Below are positions 51,094 to 60,359 of a stretch of DNA of 64,000 nucleotides, piece after piece (position 1 is the stretch's first letter; each line of letters opens with the position of its first letter). Source of the DNA: Bhargavaea cecembensis DSE10 (GTDB lineage: Bacteria > Bacillota > Bacilli > Bacillales_A > Planococcaceae); contig NZ_AOFT01000008.1 of NCBI RefSeq assembly GCF_000348905.1, forward strand, positions 104,153 to 168,152, in the 5' to 3' direction. Under the pieces are notes generated by a model that saw only the letters and a list, made by a program, of their open reading frames with translations, searched no databases and was not told the origin of the DNA. A program made the position numbers and the translations under genes.

Positions 51094-52137
51094 TTATAGA
51101 CGACCGCGGTCGTTCAGGTCGCGATTGTCCAGGTCGCGGTTGCGCAGTTCGAGATCTTCTTCGTCATTGAGGTCGAAATCCGATGCAGCCTCATTGAATG
51201 CGCGTGTTTCCCCGCCTGCACGGCCGTACTCTTCATGCACATTGCCGGATTTGTCGATGTCCACTTCTTCACGGCGTACTGTTTCGCTGACAGTCTCAGT
51301 ATCCTGGACTTCGCGTTTGCCGACGACGATTTCCTCGTTGACGACAGGGCGCTTCGTCACTTCGACGCGCTCTTCCGTTACCGGGATGCGGATGCTGTCC
51401 TCGTCCTCAAACACTTCGCCGTCTGCGTATTCACCGTCCACTTTACGGCGCTCTACATACACTTCTTCACGTGTGACCGGTACTTCCACGGTCTGCTCGT
51501 CTGTGACGACATGTTTGTCGATATCGACTTCGCCTGTCTGGACGCGCTGCTTGTCGACATTCAATTTCTCCTCGTGAAGACGGAGCCGGCGTGCTTCGTC
51601 ATCTTCATGGAGATGATCATGGTGATCATGTTCATGCGCATGGGTGTGGAGATGCTCGCTTTCCGTATAGCGACCGGAGCCGACTGTCTCGCCGCGGCCT
51701 TCGCCGAGCGGAGGCGCATCCACTGTCATGCCGTCCTGGTTCACTACACCGGAGTCGTAATGGCCGACATTCGTGCTGTTCATCATATCGCCGCCGGCAT
51801 GTCCGTAGTCTGCATCAGCAAACAGCAGGATGCCGCCGTCGCGTGCATCGTTATAGTACTGGTTCGCTTCTTCTTCCGTGAAGCCCATGTCGTTGAAGGC
51901 GCCGCGGTTCGCTTCGTCCCCTCCGAGGAAGTCCATGAAGCGGTCGAGCCAGCCGCGGTCATCATCTGTGCCGCGTGCATCAACGTCCATCCGTCCCCGC
52001 AGCGTATTCAGATTATCCGAGTTGTTCGTTACTACGTAAAGGCTGGACTCGTCATACCCTTCCGTCTTCAGCTGCTCGATCTTGTTCATCACTTCATCTT
52101 CTGTGCGATACGTACCGATATACTTTCTGTTTACCAT
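51094..52137 (-). CDS. YflT/YsnF-type general stress protein (DUF2382)
   Basis: A 347-residue protein. Residues 1-95 are a general stress 17M-like domain (RKYIGTYRTEDEVMNKIEQL); residues 150-200 include a His-rich linker (HLHTHAHEHDHHDHLHEDDE); residues 195-300 are a YsnF/AvaK (DUF2382) domain with VTREEVYVERRKV and VTEERVEVTKRPV; an acidic tail follows. Start at 52137 after GGAGGG. A SigB-type promoter precedes it. Confidence 0.85.
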   Translation of the reverse strand: MVNRKYIGTYRTEDEVMNKIEQLKTEGYDESSLYVVTNNSDNLNTLRGRMDVDARGTDDDRGWLDRFMDFLGGDEANRGAFNDMGFTEEEANQYYNDARDGGILLFADADYGHAGGDMMNSTNVGHYDSGVVNQDGMTVDAPPLGEGRGETVGSGRYTESEHLHTHAHEHDHHDHLHEDDEARRLRLHEEKLNVDKQRVQTGEVDIDKHVVTDEQTVEVPVTREEVYVERRKVDGEYADGEVFEDEDSIRIPVTEERVEVTKRPVVNEEIVVGKREVQDTETVSETVRREEVDIDKSGNVHEEYGRAGGETRAFNEAASDFDLNDEEDLELRNRDLDNRDLNDRGRL

Positions 52138-52190
52138 TCTGAATCCCTCCATCTTTTTGTTGTTGATGTTGAGGTGCGACTACTTGGTGT

Positions 52191-52215
52191 TTACCCGGGT
52201 AACAGAGTCTGAAAC
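52191..52215 (-). promoter_or_regulatory. SigB-type promoter of the YflT-YsnF/CsbD unit
   Basis: Minus strand GTTTCA (52215-52210), 13-bp spacer, GGGTAA (52196-52191), close to the SigB consensus. Confidence 0.6.
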
Positions 52216-52262
52216 TATTACAAAAATGAAAGACTCTTCGACCGGGATGCCTGCCGCATCTG

Positions 52263-52288
52263 GTTTGAAGCGGAGTCCGGATGGAAAT
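52263..52288 (+). promoter_or_regulatory. Possible SigB-type promoter of the 98-aa gene
   Basis: GTTTGA (52263-52268), 14 bp, GGAAAT (52283-52288). The -10 is one base from GGGAAT. Confidence 0.4.
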
Positions 52289-52366
52289 AATAGTAGTAGG
52301 AAAACCTCCGGAATGCCCATGAAAATCGCGGTAATAACCGGTTAATAAAGGAAAGAGGTGCGTAAG

Positions 52367-52663
52367 ATGGAAAACCGTCAGGAGAAGAAAAAAGTAGAGG
52401 AAACTTGGGGCGTGGAAGAAGAACTGGATCTGACGCCCGAGAATAAGGACAACCCCGAAAACATGAAAGGACTGGAAGGCGAGAGCATCTACGACAGGGA
52501 TGAGGATATGAAGCATGTCGACGCCATTCCCGTAGAAGACCGGAAACAGGAGGAGATTGAGGAAAACCATAACCGGATGACCAAACATGACTCCTCGACC
52601 ACCCAGAAATTCCCCGGCGCGGACTATCAGCAGAACGAAGAAACGCTGGAAGACGAAAACTGA
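52367..52663 (+). CDS. Hydrophilic acidic protein, 98 aa
   Basis: Starts MENRQEKKKVEETWGVEEEL after AAAGAGG. Rich in Glu, Asp, Asn and Lys; no hydrophobic core, so probably disordered, like hydrophilin-type stress proteins. A possible SigB promoter and the divergent stress operon support this. No family known. An upstream GTG three codons earlier is less likely. Confidence 0.6.
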   Translation: MENRQEKKKVEETWGVEEELDLTPENKDNPENMKGLEGESIYDRDEDMKHVDAIPVEDRKQEEIEENHNRMTKHDSSTTQKFPGADYQQNEETLEDEN

Positions 52664-52673
52664 TCACGCGGAA

Positions 52674-52710
52674 ATCCCCCGGGCGGCAGCTTAGCCGCCC
52701 GGGGGATTTT
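52674..52710 (+). terminator. Terminator of the 98-aa gene
   Basis: ATCCCCCGGGCGGC with its complement, then TTTT. The following stretch to 52891 shows no gene. Confidence 0.8.
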
Positions 52711-52891
52711 GCGTGCGGAGATTCTCCTCCGCCTCCACTTCATTCAGATCACAAGTCGAAATGATGATGCCGGAGAATGTCGGAACACGTCGTTATTTCC
52801 CGGGAAATGACGTTTTACCGGCCGTCTCTATCAGAACCGACTTAAATAATGCGACCGTCCGGGAACCCGGTCTGTCCTTTTCCCCGAGCCT

Positions 52892-53677
52892 TTATACTTT
52901 TGCCTTTGCTGCATTCCTCCGGGCCTGCAGGATGCCGAACAGAGCCAATAAGGCCGTCAGTACCGCAGTCACAATGAGCGCCCCGGCCAGGTCACCGGTG
53001 TCGGGGCCGCCCGTCAGATACGCCAATCCGTAAGACTGAAGTTTCCACGGGGACCAGGTCCAGTACGTCCCGACCAGACCGTCAATCATCATGCCGATAA
53101 ACAGGATTCCGAGCGCGGCACCCGCAGCCCCGCCAGTCGGAAGCGACGCGCTTGCCGTCAGCGTGAGGGTCACGACAAATACGATCCACACCGCCATTAC
53201 CAGGAGAAACAGCACAACATCGCGCAAATCGGGCACCTGGTCATACAGCTGGACGATATAGGTTGCCGCCATCCCATAACCGAGCCAGAGGGACGCAGCT
53301 CCAAGCAGCACGGCAGACGTCCATTTGGAAAGGTAATAGGCCGCATAGGAAATCGGCCGTACATACAGCAGCGTCCCCGTGCCGCTTTTCCGCTCCCCGG
53401 ACAGCGAGCCCATGAATGCCAGCACAAGAACAAGCAGCCCGACCGTCTGGTACTGTCCGGTAAGCGAAGCGTAGACGTCCGCACCCGTCATCTCGGGCAA
53501 CGTGAACTCTGACCCTTCCGGCAGGTTGCCGACGCTCTCCAATATTTGAGGAAGGAAATGGTAGGTGAGCGGTTCCAGCGCACCGAAAAAGATAAAGACG
53601 AGCGGTACCCAGAAGAGTTTGAAACTCCTCGCCTGCTCACGCCATTCCTTGCCGAGAAAAAGCCTGTACTGATTCAC
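52892..53677 (-). CDS. ABC-2 type permease, YxlG-like
   Basis: A 261-residue permease with 6 helices and an extracellular loop after helix 1. GSLSGERKSGTGTLLYVRPI between helices 2 and 3 is typical of ABC-2 exporters. It overlaps the ATPase gene by 4 bp. Together with the ATPase and the PLDc_N protein it resembles the yxlEFG part of the B. subtilis sigY operon. Confidence 0.78.
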   Translation of the reverse strand: MNQYRLFLGKEWREQARSFKLFWVPLVFIFFGALEPLTYHFLPQILESVGNLPEGSEFTLPEMTGADVYASLTGQYQTVGLLVLVLAFMGSLSGERKSGTGTLLYVRPISYAAYYLSKWTSAVLLGAASLWLGYGMAATYIVQLYDQVPDLRDVVLFLLVMAVWIVFVVTLTLTASASLPTGGAAGAALGILFIGMMIDGLVGTYWTWSPWKLQSYGLAYLTGGPDTGDLAGALIVTAVLTALLALFGILQARRNAAKAKV

Positions 53678-54567
53678 GGCTTCCCCACCACCTTCATGAA
53701 GATATCCTCGAGTCTCACGGAAGCCCTGCCGATGCCGGTAATGCCTGCCGGGTGTTCCGAGGCGAAACGGAGCAATGCTTCCATCGAGACCGCATCCCCG
53801 GAGATCATGACGGCCGGGCCGTCAACACGGGCAGTCCATGGCGCCGCCCCGGCAAACTGCTCCGCCGCCTCCCTGTCGCTGAAGGAGACCCGGAAGCCGG
53901 AGCCGCCGTACTTTTCCCTGACCTGACGGAGAGGGCCCTGCTCGATCAGCTTTCCGCTCCGGAGAAACAGCAGCTGATCCGTCATCTCTTCCGCGTCGTT
54001 CAGGATATGGGTCGAATAAAGGATTGTCGAGGTTTCGCCGATCTCCTTCAGCATCTCCATCACTTCCCGCCTGCCCGCCGGGTCAAGCGCGGACACCGGT
54101 TCGTCCAGAAGAAGAAGCGCAGGCCGGTGGATGATCGCCTGGGCAAGTCCGAGCCTCTGTTTCATCCCCCCCGAAAAGCCGCCGATCCGCTTTTTCCCGG
54201 CATCCCCCAGCCCGACAAAGCCGAGCGTCTTCTCGCATGCCGTGCGCACGTCCCGGCCCCCTATGCCGGTCAGGCCGGCCGCCAGTTCCATGTACTCGAT
54301 CGCCGTCATCCAGGGGAAGAAGTTTGGATACTGGGGCAGAAATCCGATGGCGCTGCGCGGATCTTTACCCGCGCCGCTGAACCGGATCGTGCCCGACGAC
54401 TGCCGGAGCAGACCCGCCAGCATGGAGAGGGTCGTCGTCTTGCCGGACCCGTTCGGCCCGATCAGTGCCGTCGCGGTATGTTCAGCGAGGGAAAACGTCA
54501 GGCTGTCCACCGCACGGACTCCGTCATATTGCTTCGTGAGCCCCGATACTTCCAGGACCGCATTCAC
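53674..54567 (-). CDS. ABC transporter ATPase, YxlF-like
   Basis: A 297-residue ATPase with Walker A GPNGSGKTT, signature FSGGMKQR and Walker B LLLDEPVSALD. C-terminal 80 residues form the usual ABC-2-associated extension. Overlaps genes on both sides by 4 bp, so the trio is one operon. Confidence 0.85.
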   Translation of the reverse strand: MNAVLEVSGLTKQYDGVRAVDSLTFSLAEHTATALIGPNGSGKTTTLSMLAGLLRQSSGTIRFSGAGKDPRSAIGFLPQYPNFFPWMTAIEYMELAAGLTGIGGRDVRTACEKTLGFVGLGDAGKKRIGGFSGGMKQRLGLAQAIIHRPALLLLDEPVSALDPAGRREVMEMLKEIGETSTILYSTHILNDAEEMTDQLLFLRSGKLIEQGPLRQVREKYGGSGFRVSFSDREAAEQFAGAAPWTARVDGPAVMISGDAVSMEALLRFASEHPAGITGIGRASVRLEDIFMKVVGKP

Positions 54568-54773
54568 GAATGCCGCCTCCCGACCGTAAAGTAGAGTATC
54601 GGGCCGATCGTATTGATGAAGATGATGATGAATACCCAGAGGATGATCGGACCGTTAGTCGAGCGTTTTTTGTTCAGGTCGATCAGAGCCGCCGTCATGA
54701 GAACGAACTGGATTGCAATCAGCGGCCAGACCAGCCCCCAGGGAATCTCGGCAAGCTGTTCGGTGATGGACAT
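54564..54773 (-). CDS. PLDc_N-domain small membrane protein, YxlE-like
   Basis: A 69-residue protein with two helices; NTIGPILYFTVGR at the end is the PLDc_N hallmark. In B. subtilis YxlE acts against SigY. Here it precedes the ABC genes but no sigY or yxlC-like gene is seen. Confidence 0.78.
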   Translation of the reverse strand: MSITEQLAEIPWGLVWPLIAIQFVLMTAALIDLNKKRSTNGPIILWVFIIIFINTIGPILYFTVGRRHS

Positions 54774-54905
54774 GGGAATCCCTCCATGATCATGATGGTT
54801 ATTCTACGTTTCGCAGGGCCCCGAAGTTTCGTCCGGAAGAAAATATTACCGTCGGCTGTTCCCCTGCTTCGGCGGCGCTTCCGCTCCCTCCGTACCATCC
54901 GGCCA

Positions 54906-54914
54906 TGCTATACT
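54906..54914 (+). promoter_or_regulatory. Extended -10 of the EamA transporter gene
   Basis: TGCTATACT, 28 bp before the start. The -35 is unclear. Confidence 0.4.
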
Positions 54915-54941
54915 AGCGGTTGGAATGGAGGAAACACAGAA

Positions 54942-55844
54942 ATGCCAAAATGGATTTATCCTGTGATGATCGCAGTGGGTTCGTCCTGCTACGGCATCCT
55001 GTCAACCAATATCAAGCTCGCCATGAATGCCGGCTTTACGGCATCCGAAGCGGTCACCGCCCAATACATGACCGGCTTTTTCCTGGCGTTGCTGTTGTTT
55101 GCCGCCATCAACCGGCGGCTGCCGAACCTGAAAGGGGCATCGGCACTGATCCCGGCAGGTATTTTCACGGCAGCGACCGGGATCGTATACGGGAAGTCGC
55201 TGGTCTACCTGCCCGCCTCGCTTGCCGTCGTCCTGCTTTTCCAGTTTACCTGGATCGGAATGCTGATCGACTGCATCGCAAGGAAGCGGCTGCCGAACCG
55301 CGCTGAAATCCTTTCGCTTATCCTTCTCTTCGCGGGCACGATCCTCGCCGCCGGCCTGATCGGCACCGACCTGACCGGCATTCCTTGGCAGGGCTGGGCA
55401 TGGGGCATGGCCGCTGCGCTCACCTTCTCGCTCTTTATCTTCTCGAACCGCAAGACGGTCGAAGGCATGGATACGCTCACCCGGCTGCTCATCACGTCAT
55501 TTGTTGCCGTCATCGTCATTTCGGTCTTCCAGTCTCCCGAAATCCTCTGGAACGGCAGCCTGCCCGACGGCCTCTGGATGTACGGGCTGCTGCTCGGCGT
55601 CTTCGGGATTATTGCGCCGGTTGCTCTTTTCGGGATCGCAGTGCCGCATGTCGGCTCCGGGCTGTCATCAATCCTGAGCTCGGCCGAATTGCCGGTCGCG
55701 GTCACCGTTTCCGTGCTGCTCCTTCACGAGCCGTTTTCAGGCGTGCAGCTCGCAGGGATTATCGTCATCCTCTTCGGCATGGTCCTGCCCACCCTGCTTG
55801 AGCACAGACGGCACGCCGGGACGACTGTCACGGAATCGTCGTAA
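54942..55844 (+). CDS. EamA/DMT-family transporter
   Basis: A 300-residue protein with 10 helices in two EamA repeats; SSCYGILSTNIKLAMNAGFT and SILSSAELPVAVTVSVLLL are typical. Likely metabolite exporter. Start chosen after GGAGGAAAC; the longer frame to 54570 runs antisense to the YxlE-like gene. Confidence 0.82.
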   Translation: MPKWIYPVMIAVGSSCYGILSTNIKLAMNAGFTASEAVTAQYMTGFFLALLLFAAINRRLPNLKGASALIPAGIFTAATGIVYGKSLVYLPASLAVVLLFQFTWIGMLIDCIARKRLPNRAEILSLILLFAGTILAAGLIGTDLTGIPWQGWAWGMAAALTFSLFIFSNRKTVEGMDTLTRLLITSFVAVIVISVFQSPEILWNGSLPDGLWMYGLLLGVFGIIAPVALFGIAVPHVGSGLSSILSSAELPVAVTVSVLLLHEPFSGVQLAGIIVILFGMVLPTLLEHRRHAGTTVTESS

Positions 55845-55922
55845 ACGTTGCCTGTTTGTCACGCTTGCCGCCCGCCCATATGGTTTGATAAAGTCAGCAC
55901 AAATTGAAAGAAGGGTTACTTC

Positions 55923-56357
55923 ATGAAAAAATTCAATTTCATGCTTTTGTCCGCTTTCCTAATCCTCCTGCTCGCCGCCTGCGGTACAGCCGAAGACGGG
56001 AAGTCGGGTGACGGCGGCGGACACGATGGAAGCCATGCGGAGCATGGTGATGAGGATGCAGTCGTGCACCCGCTTACCGTGGATATGCAGTTGCCGGAGA
56101 AAGCGGCTGCCGGAGAAGAAGTGACCATCCGCACCGTCGTCACATTGGGCGATGAGGTTGTTGAAGACGCGGATGAAGTAAAATACGAAATCCAGAACGA
56201 GGCCGGGGAAAGCGAAATGATCGTGGCCGAATTCGACGGAGAAGAATCTTATCCCATCACGAAAACCTTTGACGAACCGGGCACCTACAAGGTGATCCCG
56301 CATACGACCGCCCGCGGCCAGCACACGATGCCGGCCAAGGAAATCATTATTGAATAA
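55923..56357 (+). CDS. YtkA/FixH-like lipoprotein
   Basis: A 144-residue lipoprotein: lipobox LLLAACG, His-rich linker (GGGHDGSHAEHGDEDAVVHP) and an immunoglobulin-like domain (VTIRTVVTLGDEVVEDADEV) ending with GTYKVIPHTTARGQHTMPAK. The pattern is that of YtkA-like/FixH family proteins. Metal binding by the His linker is possible. Monocistronic. Confidence 0.65.
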   Translation: MKKFNFMLLSAFLILLLAACGTAEDGKSGDGGGHDGSHAEHGDEDAVVHPLTVDMQLPEKAAAGEEVTIRTVVTLGDEVVEDADEVKYEIQNEAGESEMIVAEFDGEESYPITKTFDEPGTYKVIPHTTARGQHTMPAKEIIIE

Positions 56358-56359
56358 CA

Positions 56360-56404
56360 AAAAGCCCCGCAGGACCGGCACGATGACCGGACCTGCGGGG
56401 CTTT
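56360..56404. terminator. Bidirectional terminator
   Basis: AAAGCCCCGCAGG and CCTGCGGGGCTTT with an inner CCGG/CCGG stem. Confidence 0.85.
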
Positions 56405-56413
56405 ATAATTTAA

Positions 56414-58498
56414 TCAGATTCCGCTCCTCTTTCCGAGCAGAAGGATGATGGCCGGGATGAGCAGCGGCCGGACGATGAACGTGTCGATCATGATGCCGAG
56501 TGCCATCATGATTCCGAACAGCTTCAGCTCGTAGACCGGCATCGTCCCGAGCACAAGGAAGGTGGCTGCAAGGATAAGGCCCGCGGAGCTGATGACACCT
56601 CCGGTCTTTTCCAGGCCGAGCTTGACCGCCTCCTTCAGCTCGTGATGCTTCCGCTCCTCCCGGATACGGGCGATCAGCATGATCGAATAGTCGACGCCGA
56701 GCGCGATCAGAAAGACGAAGGTGTAGAGCGGGATGCGGTAGCTGATTTCATCTGTTCCGAAGAACACGTCAAACAGGAAGATCGACAGCCCGAGTGTCGC
56801 CGCAAAGGACAGCAGCAACGTGCCGATCAGATACAGCGGCGCGATGAGCGAGCGTGTCTGGACAGCCAGCATGAGCGTGATCAGGACCGCAACAGCGATC
56901 ATAACGAGCAGTGTATCCCGGTCATTGATGTCCCTGAGATCCGCATTGACCGCGCTCTGGCCGGCCAGGTGGAACTCCGATGCTTCAATACCGGCAACTT
57001 GCGCGATTGAAGCGCCCCGGTCCCTCAGACGGTTGGCGGCATCAAGTGCTTCGCCGGCATACGGGTTTGCATCAAACGTCACCGTAACACGTGCTGCCTT
57101 CCCGTCTTCCGATACCGGCATGCCCTGGAACGAAGCACCCGCGACGCCCGGTACTTCTTCGATCCTGGAGGCCAGATCGGCAGCCTGGTCCGGGGTGATC
57201 GCATCGTCCGATACGACCAGCACCGTGCCCGGGGCCAGCTCCCCTTCGCCGAATGCCCCGCCCAGCACCTCAAACCCCTGGCGTGAGGACAGGTCATCCG
57301 GGAATGACTTGATCAGATCGAATGATTCCTTGTAGTTCACCGTGTTGATCGAAGCAATGACCAGCAGCGCCAGCACCGGTACCAGAAACGCAACCGGACG
57401 GGCCGTGACTTTGTCCGCGATGCGCGACCAGATGGTTTTCTTGTCAGACTTCTCTTCGCCGTACGCCGGAATCCTCGGCCAGAACGCCTTGCGGCCGGCA
57501 ATGGCGAACAGGGCAGGCAGCAGCGTCAGTCCGGCGATCAGAATGATGGCCGCAGCAATCGCAAACACCGGCGCGAAGTTCCGGTATGACTCATACAGTG
57601 CGAAAAACAGCGTCAGAACGCCGAGGAAGATTGTGCTTCCGCTGAAGAAGATCGGTTCCCGGATACCCCTGACCGCGGCATCCATCGCCCCGGCAGTGTC
57701 TTCATGTGTCTTCAGCTCTTCCCGGAATCGTGAGAACACAAGGAGCGAGTAGTCGGTGACGACCGCAAACAAGAGGACAAGCATGATTGAAATCGACTGG
57801 TTCTCCGTGACATACCATCCTGCCGAAGCCCCGAGTCCGACCACTTTGTCGACGACCACATAGACGATCGACGCCCCGACAAGCGGAATCAGCGCCAGAA
57901 GCGGTGAGCGGTAGATGATCAGGAGAAGAACCAGGATGATGGCCACAGTGGAAAGAATTAAGACTACATCCGCCCTGGAGAACAATTCGACCGCATCAGC
58001 CGAGATGCCGGCAGGTCCGGTCCAGTAGATTTCCAGGCCCTCACCCGCTTCGGAGGCTACGGTTTCTTTCATGTCATCCAAGAGGGCCTTCAGGTCATTT
58101 CCTTCAAGCCCCGGCAAAGTGACGGGCGCGAAGAACACCGTCACGTCTTCCGAGAGGAACGTATCCCTTGTTCCGAGAAGCGCCTGAGCCGGGATGGCCG
58201 TCACGTCTTCATAGGACTCGTTTTCAGAAAGACCACCGATCACTTCTGCAAAGCCGGCGATCTGTTCTTCGGTCAGGCCGTCTTCATTTTCCGCGACAAC
58301 AATGGCAGGAACCCCTTCTTCCGCAGGGAAGAAGTCGTCGATCCGCTCCGATGCGACAATCGACGGCTCATCCGCCGGAAGACCTGAGTTTTTGTTCGGT
58401 TCAAAAAAGTCCCTTGCTCCAGGTGCCGCAACAGACAGCACGGACGCCGCGATGATCCAGATGAGCAGGGTCGCCCAATACTTCCGTTTCCCTTTCAT
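56414..58498 (-). CDS. MMPL/RND-type exporter (YdfJ-like)
   Basis: A 694-residue transporter with two homologous halves, each one helix plus an outer domain plus five to six helices (IIYRSPLLALIPLVGASIVY; VQTRSLIAPLYLIGTLLLSF). FAVVTDYSLLVFSRFREE and LGVDYSIMLIARIREERK hold the Asp-Tyr pairs for proton use. It may export lipids or drugs. It overlaps the upstream small gene by 4 bp; a TGAAC repeat array precedes the pair. Confidence 0.85.
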   Translation of the reverse strand: MKGKRKYWATLLIWIIAASVLSVAAPGARDFFEPNKNSGLPADEPSIVASERIDDFFPAEEGVPAIVVAENEDGLTEEQIAGFAEVIGGLSENESYEDVTAIPAQALLGTRDTFLSEDVTVFFAPVTLPGLEGNDLKALLDDMKETVASEAGEGLEIYWTGPAGISADAVELFSRADVVLILSTVAIILVLLLIIYRSPLLALIPLVGASIVYVVVDKVVGLGASAGWYVTENQSISIMLVLLFAVVTDYSLLVFSRFREELKTHEDTAGAMDAAVRGIREPIFFSGSTIFLGVLTLFFALYESYRNFAPVFAIAAAIILIAGLTLLPALFAIAGRKAFWPRIPAYGEEKSDKKTIWSRIADKVTARPVAFLVPVLALLVIASINTVNYKESFDLIKSFPDDLSSRQGFEVLGGAFGEGELAPGTVLVVSDDAITPDQAADLASRIEEVPGVAGASFQGMPVSEDGKAARVTVTFDANPYAGEALDAANRLRDRGASIAQVAGIEASEFHLAGQSAVNADLRDINDRDTLLVMIAVAVLITLMLAVQTRSLIAPLYLIGTLLLSFAATLGLSIFLFDVFFGTDEISYRIPLYTFVFLIALGVDYSIMLIARIREERKHHELKEAVKLGLEKTGGVISSAGLILAATFLVLGTMPVYELKLFGIMMALGIMIDTFIVRPLLIPAIILLLGKRSGI

Positions 58499-58896
58499 CG
58501 GCGATTCCCTTCTTTCTCAGTCATAAAGGTTACCGCGACAAACAATGCGAACGCGACGAGCAGAGTGGTCCCGCCGACGATGTAGAAGATGAGCGAGAAC
58601 GTTTCATTGATGCCGAACGGCTGCATGAACTGCAGCCACATCCCCGTTGTGAGGCCAATCGCACCGAGGATCCCGGTCCAGCCGTGGATGGCGACGAGCT
58701 TCTGTGAACGCACAGCATACAGCTTATAAAAGACGCCCCAGGCAAACACCGACAGCCACCCGACGAGCAGGATATGAGCGTGGATCGGGCGGAACGCATA
58801 CGACCCCGCACCCGCCATGTGGGAGCCGATCACTGTCCCGATCAGTCCGAAAACGGCGGCGATCCGCATCAGGCGCAGACTCCATTTTTCTTGCAT
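58495..58896 (-). CDS. Small membrane protein, heme-copper oxidase subunit I-like
   Basis: A 133-residue, four-helix protein. RPIHAHILLVGWLSVFAWG has a His in a helix, and VAIHGWTGILGAIGLTTG another, as in the oxidase I/NorB fold fragment known from small Firmicutes proteins; a full oxidase is not present. Could bind heme or be a permease accessory. First gene of the operon with MMPL. Start after GGGGGGATC. Confidence 0.55.
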   Translation of the reverse strand: MQEKWSLRLMRIAAVFGLIGTVIGSHMAGAGSYAFRPIHAHILLVGWLSVFAWGVFYKLYAVRSQKLVAIHGWTGILGAIGLTTGMWLQFMQPFGINETFSLIFYIVGGTTLLVAFALFVAVTFMTEKEGNRR

Positions 58897-58923
58897 GTTG
58901 ATCCCCCCTTACTTGTTGGATTT

Positions 58924-58967
58924 ATTATAAATTCCTAAGTTGAACGGAAGATGAACTGGGGGTGACA
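58924..58967 (-). promoter_or_regulatory. Promoter with TGAAC repeats before the oxidase-like/MMPL operon
   Basis: Minus strand -10 TATAAT (58929-58924) with a poor -35. On the plus strand TGAAC lies at 58941 and 58952 and TGACA at 58963, each 11 bp apart, as for OmpR-family direct repeats. Confidence 0.5.
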
Positions 58968-58985
58968 AAACGGTCAATCCGGACG

Positions 58986-60359
58986 TTACTTCGGAAGCTT
59001 CACGGTGAACCGGGCGCCGCCGGCCGGTGACTCGCCTGCGGAAATGGAACCGCCGTGAAGCACAACGACCTCCTTTGCAATCGACAACCCGAGTCCTGTA
59101 CCTCCTCCCGCGGTCCTGGCCACGTCAGAACGGAAGAATCGGCCAAAGATCCGCTCACGTTCCTCAAGCGGGATTCCCGGGCCGGAATCCTCTACAGTGA
59201 CCGTCACAGATTCGGCCGAGTCGGTTAGCCGGACCCATACCTCCCCGCCATCCGGCGTGTACTTTGCAGCATTGGACAAAAGGTTCTCCCAAACTTTGCC
59301 GAGCAGCTCCCGGTCTCCGTTGAAGGATGCCTCTTCTGCTTCAAGCGTCACAGAAATCCCCTTTTCCTCAAATGGCCAGCGGGACTTGCGCACCGTCTCC
59401 TTCAGCTGCTCGGACACACTGAAGAGATTGGGCTCCGGCAACTCCTTGAACTGGTCGATTGATGTCAGGACAAGCAGCTGGCCGGACAGGACCGAGAGCC
59501 TGGAGGATTCGCTCCGGATGATGTCCGCATACTCCACTCGCCGCTCCGCGGGCAGTTCCGGGTCCATGAGAAGTGTCGCGTAACCCTTCATGTTCTGCAG
59601 CGGCGACTGGAAGTCGTGCGAAACATCACTGATGAACGCCTTTCTCGCCTGATCGTTTTCCGCAAGCTTGCCGGCCATCCTCCGGAAACTGTCCGACAGC
59701 TGTCCGATTTCATCCGCCCGGCGGATATCCGGAAGGTCCGTGAACCGCTCCTCCGCGACCCGGTTTGTCGCCTCCGTCAGCTCCGTGAGCGGCCGGATCA
59801 GGCGCTTTGCCGTAATCAGGACCGCAAGAAAGCCGATCACCGCGATCGACACGAGCATAATCGCCGTCAGCCAATGCAGCTCATTGAACAGGAGGCCGAT
59901 GTCCGGCCGGATAAAAAGCGCATGCGGACGGCCGTCATAGGTGAACAGAACCCCTGCCGTATTGGCAAGGTCATTGGCGAAATACCCTGCCCAGAATGTT
60001 TCCGCGGGCAGATCGCGCATACCGTGATAGGTTTCCCCTGATAGCACGCTTTCGACCGTGCCCTGCGGAAGGGTCTTGTCGTCAAACGGGCCGCCGTAGA
60101 AGCTGCCGCTCCCTTCGCGGTCCGTCACGTACAGGATATAGCCGGCATCCGCCTGGGTTTTCAAATACCGGTCCAGATTGAGATGGCCGTTTTCTTCGAT
60201 AAACCCGGCCATCGATCCGGCAATCGCGACATGCTTTGCGTCATTGTCTTCCTTCATCTCACGGTGATACACCGTATTGACAATCAGATAGGACAACACG
60301 AGCCCTGCCGCGAGTACAAGTACAGAGGCCAGGACGAACTTGCCGTAGAGTGATTTCAT
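58986..60359 (-). CDS. Sensor histidine kinase
   Basis: A 457-residue membrane kinase: helix 1 (about 9-28), extracellular domain (30-160), helix 2 (162-182), HAMP (184-236), HisKA with SHDFQSPLQNMKGY (phosphoacceptor His248), and HATPase_c with NLLSNAAKYT, DSGPGI, GGTGLGLSIA. FQSP replaces the usual LRTP after His. Partner of the overlapping response regulator. Signal unknown. Confidence 0.88.
   Translation of the reverse strand: MKSLYGKFVLASVLVLAAGLVLSYLIVNTVYHREMKEDNDAKHVAIAGSMAGFIEENGHLNLDRYLKTQADAGYILYVTDREGSGSFYGGPFDDKTLPQGTVESVLSGETYHGMRDLPAETFWAGYFANDLANTAGVLFTYDGRPHALFIRPDIGLLFNELHWLTAIMLVSIAVIGFLAVLITAKRLIRPLTELTEATNRVAEERFTDLPDIRRADEIGQLSDSFRRMAGKLAENDQARKAFISDVSHDFQSPLQNMKGYATLLMDPELPAERRVEYADIIRSESSRLSVLSGQLLVLTSIDQFKELPEPNLFSVSEQLKETVRKSRWPFEEKGISVTLEAEEASFNGDRELLGKVWENLLSNAAKYTPDGGEVWVRLTDSAESVTVTVEDSGPGIPLEERERIFGRFFRSDVARTAGGGTGLGLSIAKEVVVLHGGSISAGESPAGGARFTVKLPK

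Noticed and set aside
54570..54941. N-terminal extension of the EamA transporter
   Set aside because: Antisense to the YxlE-like gene and hydrophilic; the true ATG has GGAGG and restores a normal 10-helix protein.
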